Shown: piece by piece, positions 1 to 12,045 of the stretch
Position numbering within the stretch: position 1 is the stretch's first letter
How the letters are laid out: every line of letters begins with the position of its first letter
From: Hordeum vulgare subsp. vulgare
Lineage: Eukaryota; Streptophyta; Magnoliopsida; Poales; Poaceae
NCBI RefSeq assembly: GCF_904849725.1
Contig: NC_058519.1
Coordinates: forward strand, 183,633,703-183,697,702
Length of the DNA stretch: 64,000 bases
Reading direction: 5' to 3'
Position numbers and translations under genes: made by a program
Notes under the pieces: generated by a model
What the model was told of the DNA's origin: nothing
Database searches by the model: none
Seen by the model: the letters and a program-made list of their open reading frames with translations, nothing else

Positions 1-252
1 AGCTGTACGTGTCCTGAACGCGGAGGTGCCGTTCGTTCGGTACTAGATCGTGGTACTGATCGCGGGATTGTTCGCGGGGCGGATCGAGGGACGTGAGGAC
101 ATTCCACTACATCAACCGCGTTCACTAACGCTTCTGCTGTACGATCTACAAGGGTACGTAGATCACTCATCCCCTCTCGTAGATGGACATCACCATGATA
201 GGTCTTCGTGCGCGTAGGAAATTTTTTGTTTCCCATGCGACGTTCCCCAAGA
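1..252 (+). mobile_element. 3' end of a BARE-1/WIS-2/Angela-type Copia LTR
   Basis: The stretch matches the last part of the complete BARE-type LTR at 13432-15246 read in the opposite orientation, and the 3' end of the copy ending at 25774. It shares the segment from the Pro/Arg-like GC-rich part to the terminal GTTTCCCATGCGACGTTCCCC. The usual terminal AACA reads AAGA here, so the LTR end is probably mutated, not deleted. The rest of the element lies left of the window. It interrupts the accessory coding region that resumes at about 251. Whether it is a solo LTR or the 3' LTR of a full element cannot be told. Confidence 0.8.
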
Positions 253-1266
253 GTACATGGTGATCTTCGTCCGCTTGTGGGAGAACTTCGTCGGAGTCGC
301 CCCCAACGTGGATTTGTTCAGGTACTTCTTCACCCTCGTATAGAGAACAAGAATCACCGCTCGAGGAACATTAACTGGATCCCCTAGGCCAAGAAGGATG
401 ACTGGGGGTACCTCCCTAGCCAACTCCGAGAGAAGTCGGAAAAGTGGAGGGGCGACTGGTGTTGGATCAAGGATGCCAAAGCCCCCGAGTTCTGCTCCGC
501 ACAGACAACTTGCGTTGTGCGTGGTGAAGACTAGAGTAGCTTGGGTCTCCCCGACGACAAACTCCGTCTGACGCTGACGAGGATCACCCGCCACAAAGCT
601 GCCGGGCTGACCATCCAACATGTAGGAGTTGATTGCCTTCGACGCCGCATCTCCCCACTACGGAAGAGGGATATGTTTGCATGGGAGTATAACAGTCCGG
701 CCTATTGGATGTGGCTGTACCCAGGAACTATCAAAACTTGATGGTCTACGACCATGGTTGGTTGTGTGACCAATTTTTTAATGTCATGGGGCCATTCCAT
801 CTACTGGCAGGGGTCGTCCCCTTGAACATTAACTCCGCCAGGAACCAAATTCTGCACTAGATGCCTGATTACGACACCTCCGGGGTCAAGTCAGACTGGG
901 AATTGTCTTCTTTGGAGGACTAGATGGCGTGGCTCTCTAGCCTGGGGGAAAGTGCCACCAAGGAAGAGGAGAACCTAACCGCTCCCACCAGGGACGCGGA
1001 GAGGGGATTTATCACTTCCCGGGTCGTGAAGGATAGAGAGGATAGTGCCTCCAAGGGCGTGGTCACTGAAAGAGAGGAGAGGTCTATAGGAAGCAACAAT
1101 TCTGGGGAGGCAGAGGAGGACCTTTCCCCGGGAGAGGCTACCGAGTTGGAGCTTGCCAGGGCCAAAGCTCTCATGACCGAGGGTGCGGCAAAGAATGCGA
1201 CGAAGCTGGCCACGGAACAAGAGGAGTTCGAGGAGGACCCTCAAGCTCTAAAATCATGGCGACGCG
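251..1266 (+). pseudogene. Antisense accessory ORF of element T1, part 1 (PF04195-like, 'putative gypsy type transposon' family)
   Basis: Three broken frames give a recognisable N-terminal domain. At 251-343 it reads EYMVIFVRLWENFVGVAP, typical of this plant retrotransposon accessory family. At 390-740 it gives a W-rich stretch (GDWCWIKDAKAPEF), then an LRRRISPLRKR...WEY block, the usual end of the domain. An acidic Glu/Ser-rich linker follows at 924-1266. In-frame stops at 341 and near 532 and a frameshift near 343 show it is dead. It is cut at 252 by a BARE LTR and at 1266 by F1, and resumes at 9526. The family is known from accessory ORFs of plant Gypsy elements; its function is unknown. 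It runs plus while T1 runs minus. Family naming is from memory. Confidence 0.65.
1262..1266. repeat. Left target-site duplication of F1 (ACGCG)
   Basis: ACGCG before F1 pairs with ACGCC at 9526-9530 just after it: four of five positions agree. Removing F1 rejoins the interrupted coding region around the duplicated site. Confidence 0.7.
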
Positions 1267-2820
1267 TGCTACTTCTTGAGCTTGCGTTGGTTTTTCCCTT
1301 GAAGAGGAAAGGGTGATGCAAAAAAGGAGAGATAAGTATTTCCCTCAGTTTGAGAACTAAGGTATCAATCCAGTAGGAGCATCAAGATGAGGCACCAAGG
1401 CATGTGCGCAAAAACAAACAAACTTGCACCCAACGCGATAAAGGGGTTGTCAATCCCTTTACGATTGCTTGCAAGGTGAGATCTGATAGTGATAATAGGT
1501 AAATATAAATAAATAAATAAATGTGCAGCAAGGTATTTTTGGTATTTTTGTATGTAGATCTGAATATAATGTGTAAAATAGACCCGAGGGCCATAGTGTT
1601 CACTAGAGGCTTCTCTCATGATAGCAAGTATTACGGTGGGTGAACGAATTACTGTCGAGCAATTGATAGAATCGCGCAAAGTCATGACGATATCTATGGC
1701 AATGATCATACATATAGGCATCACGTCCGAGACAAGTAGACCGATACTTTCCGCATCTACTACTATTACCAGACATCGACCGCTATCCAGCATGCATCTA
1801 TTGTATTAAGTTCATAACAAACAGAGTAACGTCTTAAGCAAGATGACATGATGTAGAGGGATAAATTCATGCAATATGATATAAACCCCATCTTTTTACC
1901 CTTGATGGCAACAACATGATGCGTGCCTCACTATCCCTTCCGTCACTAGGTGAGGACACCGCACGGTATGAACCCAAAACCAAGCACTTCTCCCATTGCA
2001 AGAATTATAGATCAAGTTGGCCAAAAGAAACCCATAACTCAAAGAGAATTACAAGGATACGAAATTATGCATATAAGAAATCAGAGGAGGCTCAAATAAT
2101 ATTCCTAGATAATCTGATCATAAATCCACAATTCGTCAGATCTCGACAAACACACCGCAAAAGAAAGTTACATCGGATAGATCTTCACGAAGATCATGGA
2201 GAACTTTGTTTTGAAGATCTAAGAGAGAGAAGAAGCCATCTATCTACTAGCTATGGACCAGAAGGTCTGTGGTGAACTACTCACGCATCATCAGAGGGGA
2301 AATGGTGTTGATGAAGAAGCCGTCCGTGTCCGAATCCCTCTCCGGCAGGGCACCAGAACGGTCCACAGATGGGATCTCGCGGAAACAGAAGCTTGCGGCG
2401 GCGGAAAAATATTTTCGTGGCTCTCTCTGTTGGTTTGGGGATTTTAGGGAATTTATAGGTGAAAGAGGTAGGGCAACAGAGCCACGGGGGGGCCACGAGC
2501 CAGCTAGGCGCCCCCTAGGGCGCGCCTAGGGGGCCCGTGGCCTCCTTTGTGGCCCTCTGCCTTGGTTCTCAAGTCTTCTGGATCCCTTCTGCTATGGAAA
2601 AAATCATCCCGAAGGTTTTATTCCGTTTGGACTCCGTTTAATATTCTTATCTGAAAAGGTCAAAAACACGGATAAAACAGAAACTCGCACTAGGCACTGA
2701 GTTAATAGGTTAGTCCCAAAAATGATATAAAATAGCATATAAATGCATGTAAAACATCCCAGGTTGATAATATAATAGCATGGAACAATCAAAAATTATA
2801 GATACGTTGGAGACGTATCA
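1267..2820 (-). repeat. F1 3' LTR
   Basis: On the minus strand it starts TGATACGTCTCCAACGTATC (plus end at 2820) and ends GTAGCA (plus TGCTAC at 1267). It is closely similar along its whole length to 7966-9525. It contains poly(A/T)-rich stretches and a GC-rich block near 2490-2560. Confidence 0.88.
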
Positions 2821-5749
2821 AGCATCCCCAAGCTTAACTCCTGCTCGTCCTCGAGTAGGGAAGTGATAAAGACCGAATTTTTGATGTGGAATGCTACCTA
2901 ACATATTTGTTCTTTGTAACTTCTTTATTGTGGCATGAATGTTCAGATCCATAAGATTCAAAACAATAGTTTAATATTGACATGAAAACAATAATACTTC
3001 AAGCATACTAGCAAAGTAAGCATGAACATTTCAAATAACAAGGCGAAAGAAAGTTATCCCTACAAAATCATATAGTCTGGCTATGCTCCATCATCCCCAC
3101 ACAACGAATTTAAATCATGCACAACCCCGGTATTGGCCAAGTAATTGTTTTCGCACTCTTAGTTTCTCAAACTTTTTCAACTCTCACGCAATACATGAGC
3201 GTGAGCCATGGATATAACACTATAGGTGGAATAGAGTGTGGTGGAGGTTGTGAGGCAAAAAGGAGGAGATGGTCACATCGACTTGGCGTATCAACGGGCT
3301 ATGGAGATGCCCATCAATAGATATCAATGTGAATGAGTAGGGATTGCCATGCAACGGATGTACTAGAGCTATAAGTGTATGAAAGCTCAAAAAGAAAATT
3401 AGTGGGTGTGCACCCAACTTGCTTGCTCATGAAGACCTAGGGCAATTTTCAGGAAGCCCATCATTGGAATATACAAGCCAAGTTATATAATGAAAATTAC
3501 CACTAGTATATGAAAGTGACAAAACAAGAGACTCTCTATCATGAAGAAGATGGTGCTATTTTGAAGCACAAGTGTGGAAAAAGATAGTAGCATTGTCCCT
3601 TCTTTCTTTTTCTCTCATTTTTTGTTTGGGCTCTTTGGCCTCTTTTTTTTATATGGGCTTCGGTGGCCTCTTTTATTATTTCCTCACATGGGACAATGCT
3701 CTAATAATGATGATCATCACACTTTATTTACTTACAACTTGATACTTAGAACAATAATGACTCTATATGAAATGCCTCCGGAAGTGTACCGGGATGTGCA
3801 ACGATCTAGCTTAGCGTATGCCGTTGGAACATCTCGCTAGGTATCTTACGATCATGCAATGGCAATATGAAAGTGATGGCACATGTCATGAGACGTAACG
3901 GTGGAAGTTTCATGGCAATATATCTCGGAATGGCTATGAAAATGCCATAATATGTAGGTATGGTGGCTGTTTTGAGGAAGGTATATGGTGGTTTTGTGCA
4001 CCGGCGGAAGTTGCGGCACTAGAGAGGCTAGGAATGGTGGAAGGGTGAGAGTGCATCTATACCATGGACTCACATTAGTCATAAAGAACTCATATACTTA
4101 TTGCGAAAGTTTTATTAGTAATCGAAACAAAGTGCTAAACACATACTCCTAGGGGAAGGGTTGGTAGGAGTTAACCATCGCGCGATCCCGACCGCCACAC
4201 AAAGGATGACAATCAATAAATCAATTATGCTCCGACTTCATAACATAGCGGTTCACCATACGTGCATGCTACGGGAATCACTAACCTTAACACAAGTATT
4301 TCTAGATTCACAACACCCTACTAACATGACTCTAAAATTACCATATCCATATCTCAAAACTAATTGTGAGGAATCAAACTTCTCTTTCTAATCAATGCAC
4401 TTGAATATTAAAGTTTTTATTATATCCTCTTCGGATGCCTATCATATTTAGGACTATTTTCATAACACACGCCAATTACCAAGTTACTTAGAGAGAGAGA
4501 GAGTTCTCAAAATGATATAAGTGAAGATCGAGAGTTTTTATTTCTACAAAATATGATACCGTCGTGCTCTACAAAGATTTAAGTGAAGCACTAGAGAAAA
4601 AATATCTAGCTGAAAATATATAAGTGAAGCTCATGGGAGCAAAATTATCTAGCTCAAAAGATATAAGTGAAGCACATGCGAGCAAAATTGCCTAACTCAA
4701 AAGATATAAGTGAAGCTCATTGAGTATTCTAGCAAATTCACGATGAGTGCATGTACCTCGCAAAAGGTGTGCAGCAAGGATGATTGTGATAAAACAAAAA
4801 TCAAAGACTCCTATAATAGATGACGCTCCAAGCAAAACACATATCATGTGGTAAATAAAAATATAGCTCCAAGTAACGTTACCGATGGAGTGAAGACGAA
4901 AGAGGGGATGCCTTCCCGGGGCTTCCCCAAGCTTAGGCTTTTTGGTGTCCTTGAATTTCTCTTGGGATGAATTGCGCATCCCCAATATTAGGCTCTTTCC
5001 ACTCTTTATTCCATTGTCCATAAGAACATGACCCAAAACTTGAAAACTTCACAACACAAAACTTAAACACAAACTCGTGATATCATTAGCATAAGAAAAC
5101 AAACCACCAACTTTTTAGGTACTATAGTAAACTTAATTTCCACTTATATTGATGTTATATTACTGTATTCTCACTTCTCCATGGCTCGTACCCCCCGATA
5201 CTAACCATAGTTCCATCAAAATATGCAATCAACACAAGAAAAACAGAATCAGTCAAAAACAGAACAGTCTGTAGCAATCTGTATATTTCGTATACCTCTG
5301 CGATCCCAACAATTCTGAACAAATTATGAACATTAGGGAACTTTGCATATGAATTAGCAGCAAAAATAATCAACTGAAAAGCTCTTTCTGGATAGGAACT
5401 AAAAATAATTTCGTGAGCACAAAGTTTCTGTCTTTTTTCAGCATGATTAAACAACTATCACCAAAACTAATCATAAAGGTTCTACTTGGCACAAACATTA
5501 ATTAAAACATAAAAACACAATCATAACAGAATCATGATGGTGCGGACTCAAGAAAACATAAATTAAAAAGCAAAAATAAATTTATTCATTGGGTTGCCTC
5601 CCAACAAGCGCTATTGTTTAACGCCCTTAGCTAGGCGTAAGGCAATAGATTCAAGTGTTGTCATCTTTAGTGCTCAAACCATAAGTAGCTTTCATAATGG
5701 ATTCATAAGGCAAATTTATTTTCTTTCTAGGAAAGTTTTCCATTCCCTT
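2821..5749 (-). other. F1 non-coding 3' region between protease and 3' LTR
   Basis: This 2.9 kb has no long credible ORF. A polypurine tract lies just before the 3' LTR (plus AGCATCCCCAAGCTTAA from 2820). A second copy of the AAGCTTGGGG motif is near 4918-4935, next to a GGGGATGCC-type inverted repeat. Between 4500 and 4730 a short motif read as CTTCACTTATATCTTTTGAG on the minus strand is repeated several times; the same motif recurs in F2 and F4. The first 140 bases (5610-5749) continue the protease C-terminus beyond a premature stop and end with the TTGGGAGGCAACCCAAT motif also seen after F4 protease. Confidence 0.7.
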
Positions 5750-7727
5750 CTATAATGGAAATTGAAATTTAATATTCCCTTCCTTCATATCAATAACAAC
5801 ACTAATAGTCCTAAGGAAAGGTCTACCAAGAATAACGGGACATGTCGGATTGCAATCAATATCCAGCACAATGAAATCTACGGGCACATAGTTCCTATTA
5901 GCAATAATAAGAACATCATTGATCCTTCCCATAGGTTTCTTAATAGTAGAATCCGCAAGATGCAAATTAGGAGAGCACTCATGAATCTCATTGGAACCCA
6001 AAACATCACATAAAGATTTTGGAATTGTGGAAACACTAGCACCCAAATCACACAAAGCATGGCATTCATAATTTTCAATATTAATTTTTATAGTAGGTTC
6101 CCACTCATCTTGAAGTTTTCTAGGAATTGATATTTCCAACTCAAGTTTCTCTTCAATAGATTTCATCATAGCATCAACGATATGTTTGGTAAAAGCCTTA
6201 TTTTGGCTATAAGCATGTGGATAGTTTAGCATGGATTGCATCAAGGGAATACATTCAATCAAAGAGAAACTATCATAATTAAATTCCTTGAAATACAAAG
6301 TAGAAATTTAACCACTATTCAAAGTTTTGATATCCTCTACTCCACTTTTAGTATTTTTAGCATCATGATAAATAGACTCCGAATCATTGGGGGCGTTTCT
6401 CAACCAAAGTGGATTCACATCCAGCCCCATCATCATTAGGATTGACATTAGAAAACAATGATTCAATAGGAGTCACACCAAGCACTTTAAGATCTTCGTG
6501 ATTCTCATCACGAGAACACGCCTTTTTAAGCCATTCATGTCTAGCACGAATTTGAGCGGTTCTTTCTTTACTCTCATTCATAGAAACACACATAGCTTTC
6601 AAAGTTTCATCCATATTAATCTTGGGAGGAACACATCTCAATTTCAAAGTATCAGTATCAAGAGACATTCTACTAACAGTCCTAGCCAAGTCATCAATTT
6701 TAAGTAGTTTTTCTTCAATGGAAGCATTGAAAATCATTTGCTAATTAATAAACTCTTTAATATTACTCTCAAGATCAGAGGGTATTTTATTATAATTTCC
6801 ATGAGCATTGTTGTAGGAATTGCCAAAATTATTAGTGGGATTACTAGGAAAAGGCCTAGGATTAAAGTTACCTCTATAAGCATTGTTGTTACCAAAATTA
6901 TTCCTACCAACAAAATTAACATCCAAATTTTCATTGCAATTCTGAATCAAGGAAGATAAATGCATATCATTTGGATCTACAGGAGCACTTTTACTAGCAA
7001 GAAACTTCATTAACTCATCCATCTTAGCACTCAAAGAGTTGATTTCTTCTATAGCATGCACTTTTTTACAAGTAGGTGACCTTTCAGTGTGCCATTCAGA
7101 ATAATTTTTCATGATATTATCTAGGAGTTTTGTAGCTTCTCCTAGTGTGATTTCCATAAAAGTTCCACCAGAGGCGGAATCCAAGATATTTCTAGAAGCA
7201 AAATTCAAACCAGCATAGAAAATTTGTATAATCATCCAAAGACTTAGGCCATGAGCGGGAAAATTTCTAATCATCAAGTTCATTCTCTCCCAAGATTGTG
7301 CAACATGTTCATGATCTAGTTGCTTAAAATTCATGATATCTTTACGGAGAGAGATAATCTTAGTAGGAGGAAAATACTTGGAAATAAAGGCATCTTTACA
7401 CTTGTTGCATGAATCAATACTATTTTTGGGTCAAGTTGAAAACCAAGTTTTTGCTGGATCTCGTAATGAGAACGGAAATAGCTTCAATTTAATCATATCA
7501 TTATCCACATCTTTCTTCTTTTGCATACCGCATAACTCAATAAAGGTATTAAGATGGGATGCTGCATCTTCACTAGGAAGGCCGAAAAATTGCTCTTTCA
7601 TAACAAGATTTAACAAGGCAGCATTAATTTCATATGAAACCACACTAGTGGCGGGAGTAATTGGAGTACTAATAAAGTCATTGTTATTAGTATTAGATAA
7701 GTCACACAATTTAGTGTTTTCAGACAT
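5750..7727 (-). pseudogene. F1 gag-protease polyprotein, broken
   Basis: Start at 7727 (MSENTKLCDLSNTNNN). The Gag part carries the retrotransposon gag signature (LKLFPFSLRDPAKTWF near residue 90, then MNFKQLDHEHVAQSWER). A long Asn/Gly/Arg-rich segment follows, with no CCHC zinc knuckle. An aspartic protease sits at 6298-5750 with the active-site block CDLGASVSTIPKSL and the later ILGRPFL. Protease would cut the polyprotein inside virus-like particles. Frame 1 runs through from 7727 to 6384 with two in-frame stops (7431-7433 and 6741-6743). A frameshift lies between 6384 and 6298, and an early stop at 5750. No RT or integrase follows. The same order, motifs and end point occur in F4 at 60276-62378. 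Confidence 0.85.
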
Positions 7728-7965
7728 GGTGACTTAGCAAGAAGACAAGCACACAAGCAAACAGAAAGCAAGCAAAAGAAAGGGCGAACGAAAAAGGCAA
7801 ATAAAGAAAGGCAAATATTTTTATAAATTTTGTTTTAGAAGTGGGGGAGAGGAAAAAGAGAGGCAAATGGAAAATAATGTAAATGCAAGAGATGAGTTTG
7901 CGATAGGAACTTGGTAGATATGCTTCACTTGAATACTCCCCGGCAACGGCGCCAGAAATTCTTCC
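7728..7965 (-). other. F1 5' leader
   Basis: About 240 bases between the 5' LTR and the gag start. It holds the primer-binding site at 7936-7954 and a purine-rich stretch. No ORF is evident. Confidence 0.7.
7936..7954 (-). promoter_or_regulatory. F1 primer-binding site, tRNA-Asp type
   Basis: On the minus strand the sequence is TGGCGCCGTTGCCGGGGAG, eleven bases inside the LTR end. It is complementary to the 3' end expected for plant tRNA-Asp (CCCCGGCAACGGCGCCA, from memory). It would prime minus-strand DNA synthesis. Confidence 0.85.
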
Positions 7966-9525
7966 TACTACATCTTGAGCTTGCGTTGGTTTTTCCCTTG
8001 AAGAGGAAAGGGTGATGCAGCAAAGTAGAGATAAGTATTTTCCTCAGTTTGAGAACCAAGGTATCAATCCAGTAGGAGTATCAAGATGAGGCACCAAGGC
8101 ACCTGCGCAAAAACAAACAAACTTGCGCCCAACGCGATAAAGGGGTAGTCAATCCCTTTATGATTACTTGCAAGGTGAGATCTGATAGTGATAATAGGTA
8201 AATATAAATAAATAAATAAATAAAAGTGCAGCAAGGTATTTTTGCTATTTTTTTATGTAGATCTGAATATATAATGTGTAAAATAGACCCGGGGGCCATA
8301 GTGTTCACTAGAGGCTTCTCTCATGATAGCAAGTATTACAGTGGGTGAACGAATTACTGTCGAGCAATTGAAAGAATCGCGCAAAGTCATGATGATATCT
8401 AAGGCAATGATCATACATATAGGCATCACGTCCGAGACAAGTAGACCGATACTTTCTGCATCTACTACTATTACTCCACTCATCGACCGCTATCCAGCAT
8501 GCATCTAGTGTATTAAGTTCATAACAAATAGAGTAACGCCTTAAGCAAGATGACATGATGTACAAGTATAAATTCATGCAATATGATATAAACCCCATCT
8601 TTTTACCCTTGATGGCAACAATACGATGCGTGCCTCACTACCCCTTCTGTCACTAGGTGAGGACACCGCACGGTATGAACCCAAAACCAAGCACTTCTCC
8701 CATTGCAAGAATTATAGATCAAGTTGGCCAAATGAAACCCATAACTCGAAGAAAATTACAAGGATACGAAATCATGCATATAAGAAATCAGGGAGACTCA
8801 AATAATATTGATAGATAATCTGATCATAAATCCACAATTCATCGAGTCTCGACAAACACACTGCAAAAAAAGTTACATAGGATATATTTCCATGAAGTTC
8901 ATGGAGAACTTTGTATTGAAGATCGAAGAGAGAGAAGAAGCCATCTAGCTACTAGCTATGGACCTGAAGGTGTGTGGTGAACTACTCACGCATCATCAGA
9001 GAGGCAATTGTGTTGATGAAGAAGCCCTCCGTGTCCGAATCCCCCTCCGTTAGGGCACCAGAAGGGTCCCCAGATGGGATCTCGCGGAAACAGAAGCTTG
9101 CGGCGGCGGAAAAGTATTTTCGTGGCTCTCTCTGTTGGTTTGGGGATTTTAGGGAATTTATAGGCGAAAGAGGTAGGGCAAAGGAGGCACCGGGGGCCCA
9201 CGAGCCTGCTAGGCGCGCCGCCCTAGGGCGCGCCTAGGGGGCTCGTGGCCTCCTCCGTGGCCCTCTGCCTTGGTTCTCAAGTCTTCTGGATCCCTTCCAT
9301 TATGGAAAAAATGCCGAAGGTTTTATCTCGTTTGGACTCCATTTAATATTCTTATCTGAAAAGGTCAAAAACACAGAAAAAGCAGAAAGTAGCACTGGGC
9401 ACTGAGTTAATTGGTTAGTCCCAAAAATGATATAAAAGAGCATATAAATGCATATAAAACATCCCAAGTTGATAATATAATAGCATGGAGCAATCAAGAA
9501 TTATAGATACGTTGGAGACATATCA
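7966..9525 (-). repeat. F1 5' LTR
   Basis: It is about 1.56 kb and aligns with the 3' LTR at 1267-2820 with scattered substitutions and small indels. The minus-strand start has a C-to-T type change (TGATATGTCTCC), and the inner end reads GTAGTA instead of GTAGCA. Since the LTRs are not identical, the insertion is not recent. Confidence 0.86.
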
Positions 9526-12045
9526 ACGCCTTTGCCAGCACATTGGCCAGGCAGCGGCGGTCTCCGCTCTTCCGCGAGCGCCCCTGAGGAGGAAGAAAAC
9601 AAGCTCCAAGGGAAAAGGACGCTTGGCCGCAAGCCGCCTGTCTCCTCGCCTTTCTCAAGCCAAGGTTTCTCCCACCAGGCGACGGAAGGTCATAGGGGTG
9701 GATCCCAGCCCCCAGACAAGCCCAACTTCTTCGCCAGGTTCGCTACTGGTTGAGGTCCCAATCCTGTCGTCGAATGCCGCTCCATCAACTCTGAAGAGGG
9801 GCAGATCAACTCCGCCGCCTGCAACATATGAGCTGGGATTCATGCTCATGGATACGGAGTAAGTACTCTGACCATCAGTGTAGTTGAGGTTCTTCTTCTT
9901 CTCTTTTTTTGACGCCTTGATTGACTTGGCGTGATCATTGACTTGACAGGGATGAGGATGAGGAGCCCCTCGTGCGTAGGGCCAAACCGGCTAGGTCTGC
10001 TGCAAGGGAGGATCCTGTGACAGACACGGGCCTCGTGGGAGATGCAGGGGAGAACCGCACGCCTAGCCCCCGGGCCAGCCCCCACCATGAGGCCCCGAAA
10101 CACTCCCCGCCCCATGGCGGAGACGAAGAGAGGCAACCTTCTACATTTGTCAGGAAGACGAGAGAGGTTCATCAAGAAGAGCCCGCCAAGAGGGGCCTCC
10201 CCTTCAAGACCTCTATGGAACTGCCGCCATGGGGAAGAATTCTCCGACAAAGGTCTCTGTCGAATATCCTGCCCGTGCAGACGCTGTTGTTGCTCGAGCA
10301 GAAGCGGACTGTCCCCGGGTTGCCGATCTTGCTGGGGGTCGAGACATTCCTACGCGGTAGATCCCGTCGGGCATCCCACTTGCTTGAGATTTCATTCCTT
10401 CCGCTCTTTTGCTTTCCTTTAATCAACGTCTTGATCTTTAACCTGTTGTCTATTGTCCTTGACCACGAAGCCACCACTCGAAGAACCAGAGCTGCTGGAA
10501 GAGGTGGCCGACATCGGGAAGGCTCCCGCCACAGAGGCAGAGAAGATCGCTGCCGCGAAGGGCGAGGGCCCAGTTGTCGGGGGAATTCAGGCGTGCCTTA
10601 GACTTACATCATCGAGCCCCAGCAGCTCATCTGCCCCAGCCTTGGTGGTTGAGGGGAAGACGCCCCTTCAAGCCCCAGGGCCCGTTCCTCCGTGGTACCC
10701 CTTGCCGTCGTTGTTGCAACCCCTGTCAGACCAGCTGGTGATGGTTACCGCTTTGTTGTGCCCTCCAACTCCGGATCTATCTCTCGCAGCGGGTGCAGAC
10801 ATCGTCAAAGGAATCGAGCCGGTGCTGGAGCCCTGGGCCAGAGAGCTGGAGGGGTTAATGATCGTGCCGACGACGCCAAGGATCTGGCCTTCTTGGATTG
10901 TGTGGCTGCCGGGATCAAGGACATGCAAAGAAGGTATAATCTCAAGGAGGAGGCAGCCAAGGAACAACGTGAGGAGGTCGATCTTGTAGGCTAATGGTTG
11001 GTGCGCAAGGGAAATGAGCTACGGGAGTGGTATAACGAGCAGGTCCACTCTCTCAAGAGGCAACATGAGGTGCTGTCCATGGCCAAGGAGGACGTTGCTA
11101 CCTGGGAAACCACGTTGGTGGAGCGCAATGCGCGTATGGACGCCAAAGAGACAGAAATTTCCTTTTGGGAGGTGGTTCTCCAACTTTCTCTTTGTAACAA
11201 GGAAAAGGAATTGGAGGCCCGCCTTGTGCAATGCACCAAGGATCTAGAGGATGGTCACAAAGCTGGTCTTGCCGCACTCTCCTCGACTTCTGCTACCCGA
11301 CTGAAGGAGGTATCTGACTAGCTTGCTGCCGCGGATGCCTCCAAGGTTGAATTGGAGACTTGCCTGAGCGCACTGACGGAGGATCTTGTCATGAATGGTG
11401 AGGAGGTTAAGGCTCTCAAAAAAGAGATGCGGAAAGCGCAAGCCACACTGGAAGAGGTGCATTCACAGCCTTCTTCCAAGAGCCAAGACCTCGACGCCGC
11501 CAACAATACCATGTCCGGTTTGCAAGCCACGCTTGCTTCGTTGGAGCAGAAAATTGAATCTGCTGGTGCCAGAGAAGGGCTGTTGCGGAAGGACCTGACC
11601 AATACCGAGGCCCTCCAGAAGGAGGCGTAGTACAAGTTGGGCCTCCATATCAAGCAACGCGACCTCTGGATCAGAAGCACGGATGACATTGCTGAGCGCC
11701 TTACCGCCCATCTTGCGAGCATGAACATGAAGAGTTGGGCCTACTCCGTCAGCCAGCATGAGGTCCCAAGCGTCAAACTAACACTCTTCTTCAAGGGATC
11801 GCGGGACTGAAGACGTATGAGGATAACCTGGCGGTCTAATTTAATGATGAATCCTGGATGCTGTCCCGTGACGCTCTCTTCATGGTCTTGAGGAACCTCG
11901 CCTTCTTCCACCCTGAGCTCGATCTCTTCGACGGGTTCAAGAAGCTGTCGCCAGGTCCAGATGCCTCTATCCCCCCGGACAAGGCGAGCCCACTCGCCGA
12001 TAGGATCCTTATAGTCTCAATGGTCCAAGGAGTCCGCCGGAGTTA
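9526..12045 (+). pseudogene. Antisense accessory ORF of element T1, part 2 (basic/Pro-rich linker, coiled coil, C-terminal domain)
   Basis: This continues the region cut at 1266. A Lys/Arg/Pro-rich segment (9526-9858) is followed by a candidate intron (9859-9949), an acidic DEDEEPL start and a Pro/Ser-rich stretch. From 10692 to about 11760 one reading frame encodes a long coiled coil (LKRQHEVLSMAKEDVATWE, then EEVKALKKEMRKAQATLEEV). In-frame stops lie at 10992, 11319 and 11628. After a frameshift, 11858-12045 gives MLSRDALFMVLRNLAFF...DLFDGFKKL and ends in a TAA, the usual C-terminus of this PF04195-associated family. The region 10350-10470 probably holds a second intron but no clear acceptor is visible. 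Function is unknown. Coding runs opposite to T1, whose 5' LTR begins 1.1 kb further right. Confidence 0.62.
9859..9949 (+). other. Candidate spliceosomal intron in the T1 antisense ORF
   Basis: A consensus donor GTAAGTAC follows codon MLMDTE. A pyrimidine-rich tract (TTCTTCTTCTTCTCTTTTTTT) and acceptor TTGACAG follow. Removing the 91 bases joins an acidic Asp/Glu stretch in one frame. The intron is only functional on the plus strand, so sense (minus) T1 genomic RNA would retain it. Confidence 0.6.

Larger units (their letters stand above)
1267..9525 (-). mobile_element. F1: complete Gypsy LTR retrotransposon with gag-protease only
   Basis: The element has two LTRs of about 1.55 kb, a tRNA-Asp-type primer site, a broken gag-protease ORF and a 2.9 kb non-coding 3' region. 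It is bounded by a near-perfect 5-bp duplication. No reverse transcriptase, RNase H or integrase is present between protease (ending near 5610-5750) and the 3' LTR. It is therefore non-autonomous and would need enzymes from a related element. The same architecture recurs in F4, so the loss is probably a feature of the family rather than a private deletion. The LTR start resembles the abundant Triticeae Fatima/Danae-type Gypsy group; the name is tentative. It is inserted in the T1 accessory ORF. Confidence 0.88.

Noticed and set aside
10042..10601. Plus-strand 126- and 209-codon frames in the T1 accessory region
   Set aside because: They are mostly off the main reading frame and end in intron-like sequence; only the frame with the acidic DEDEEPL start is kept.
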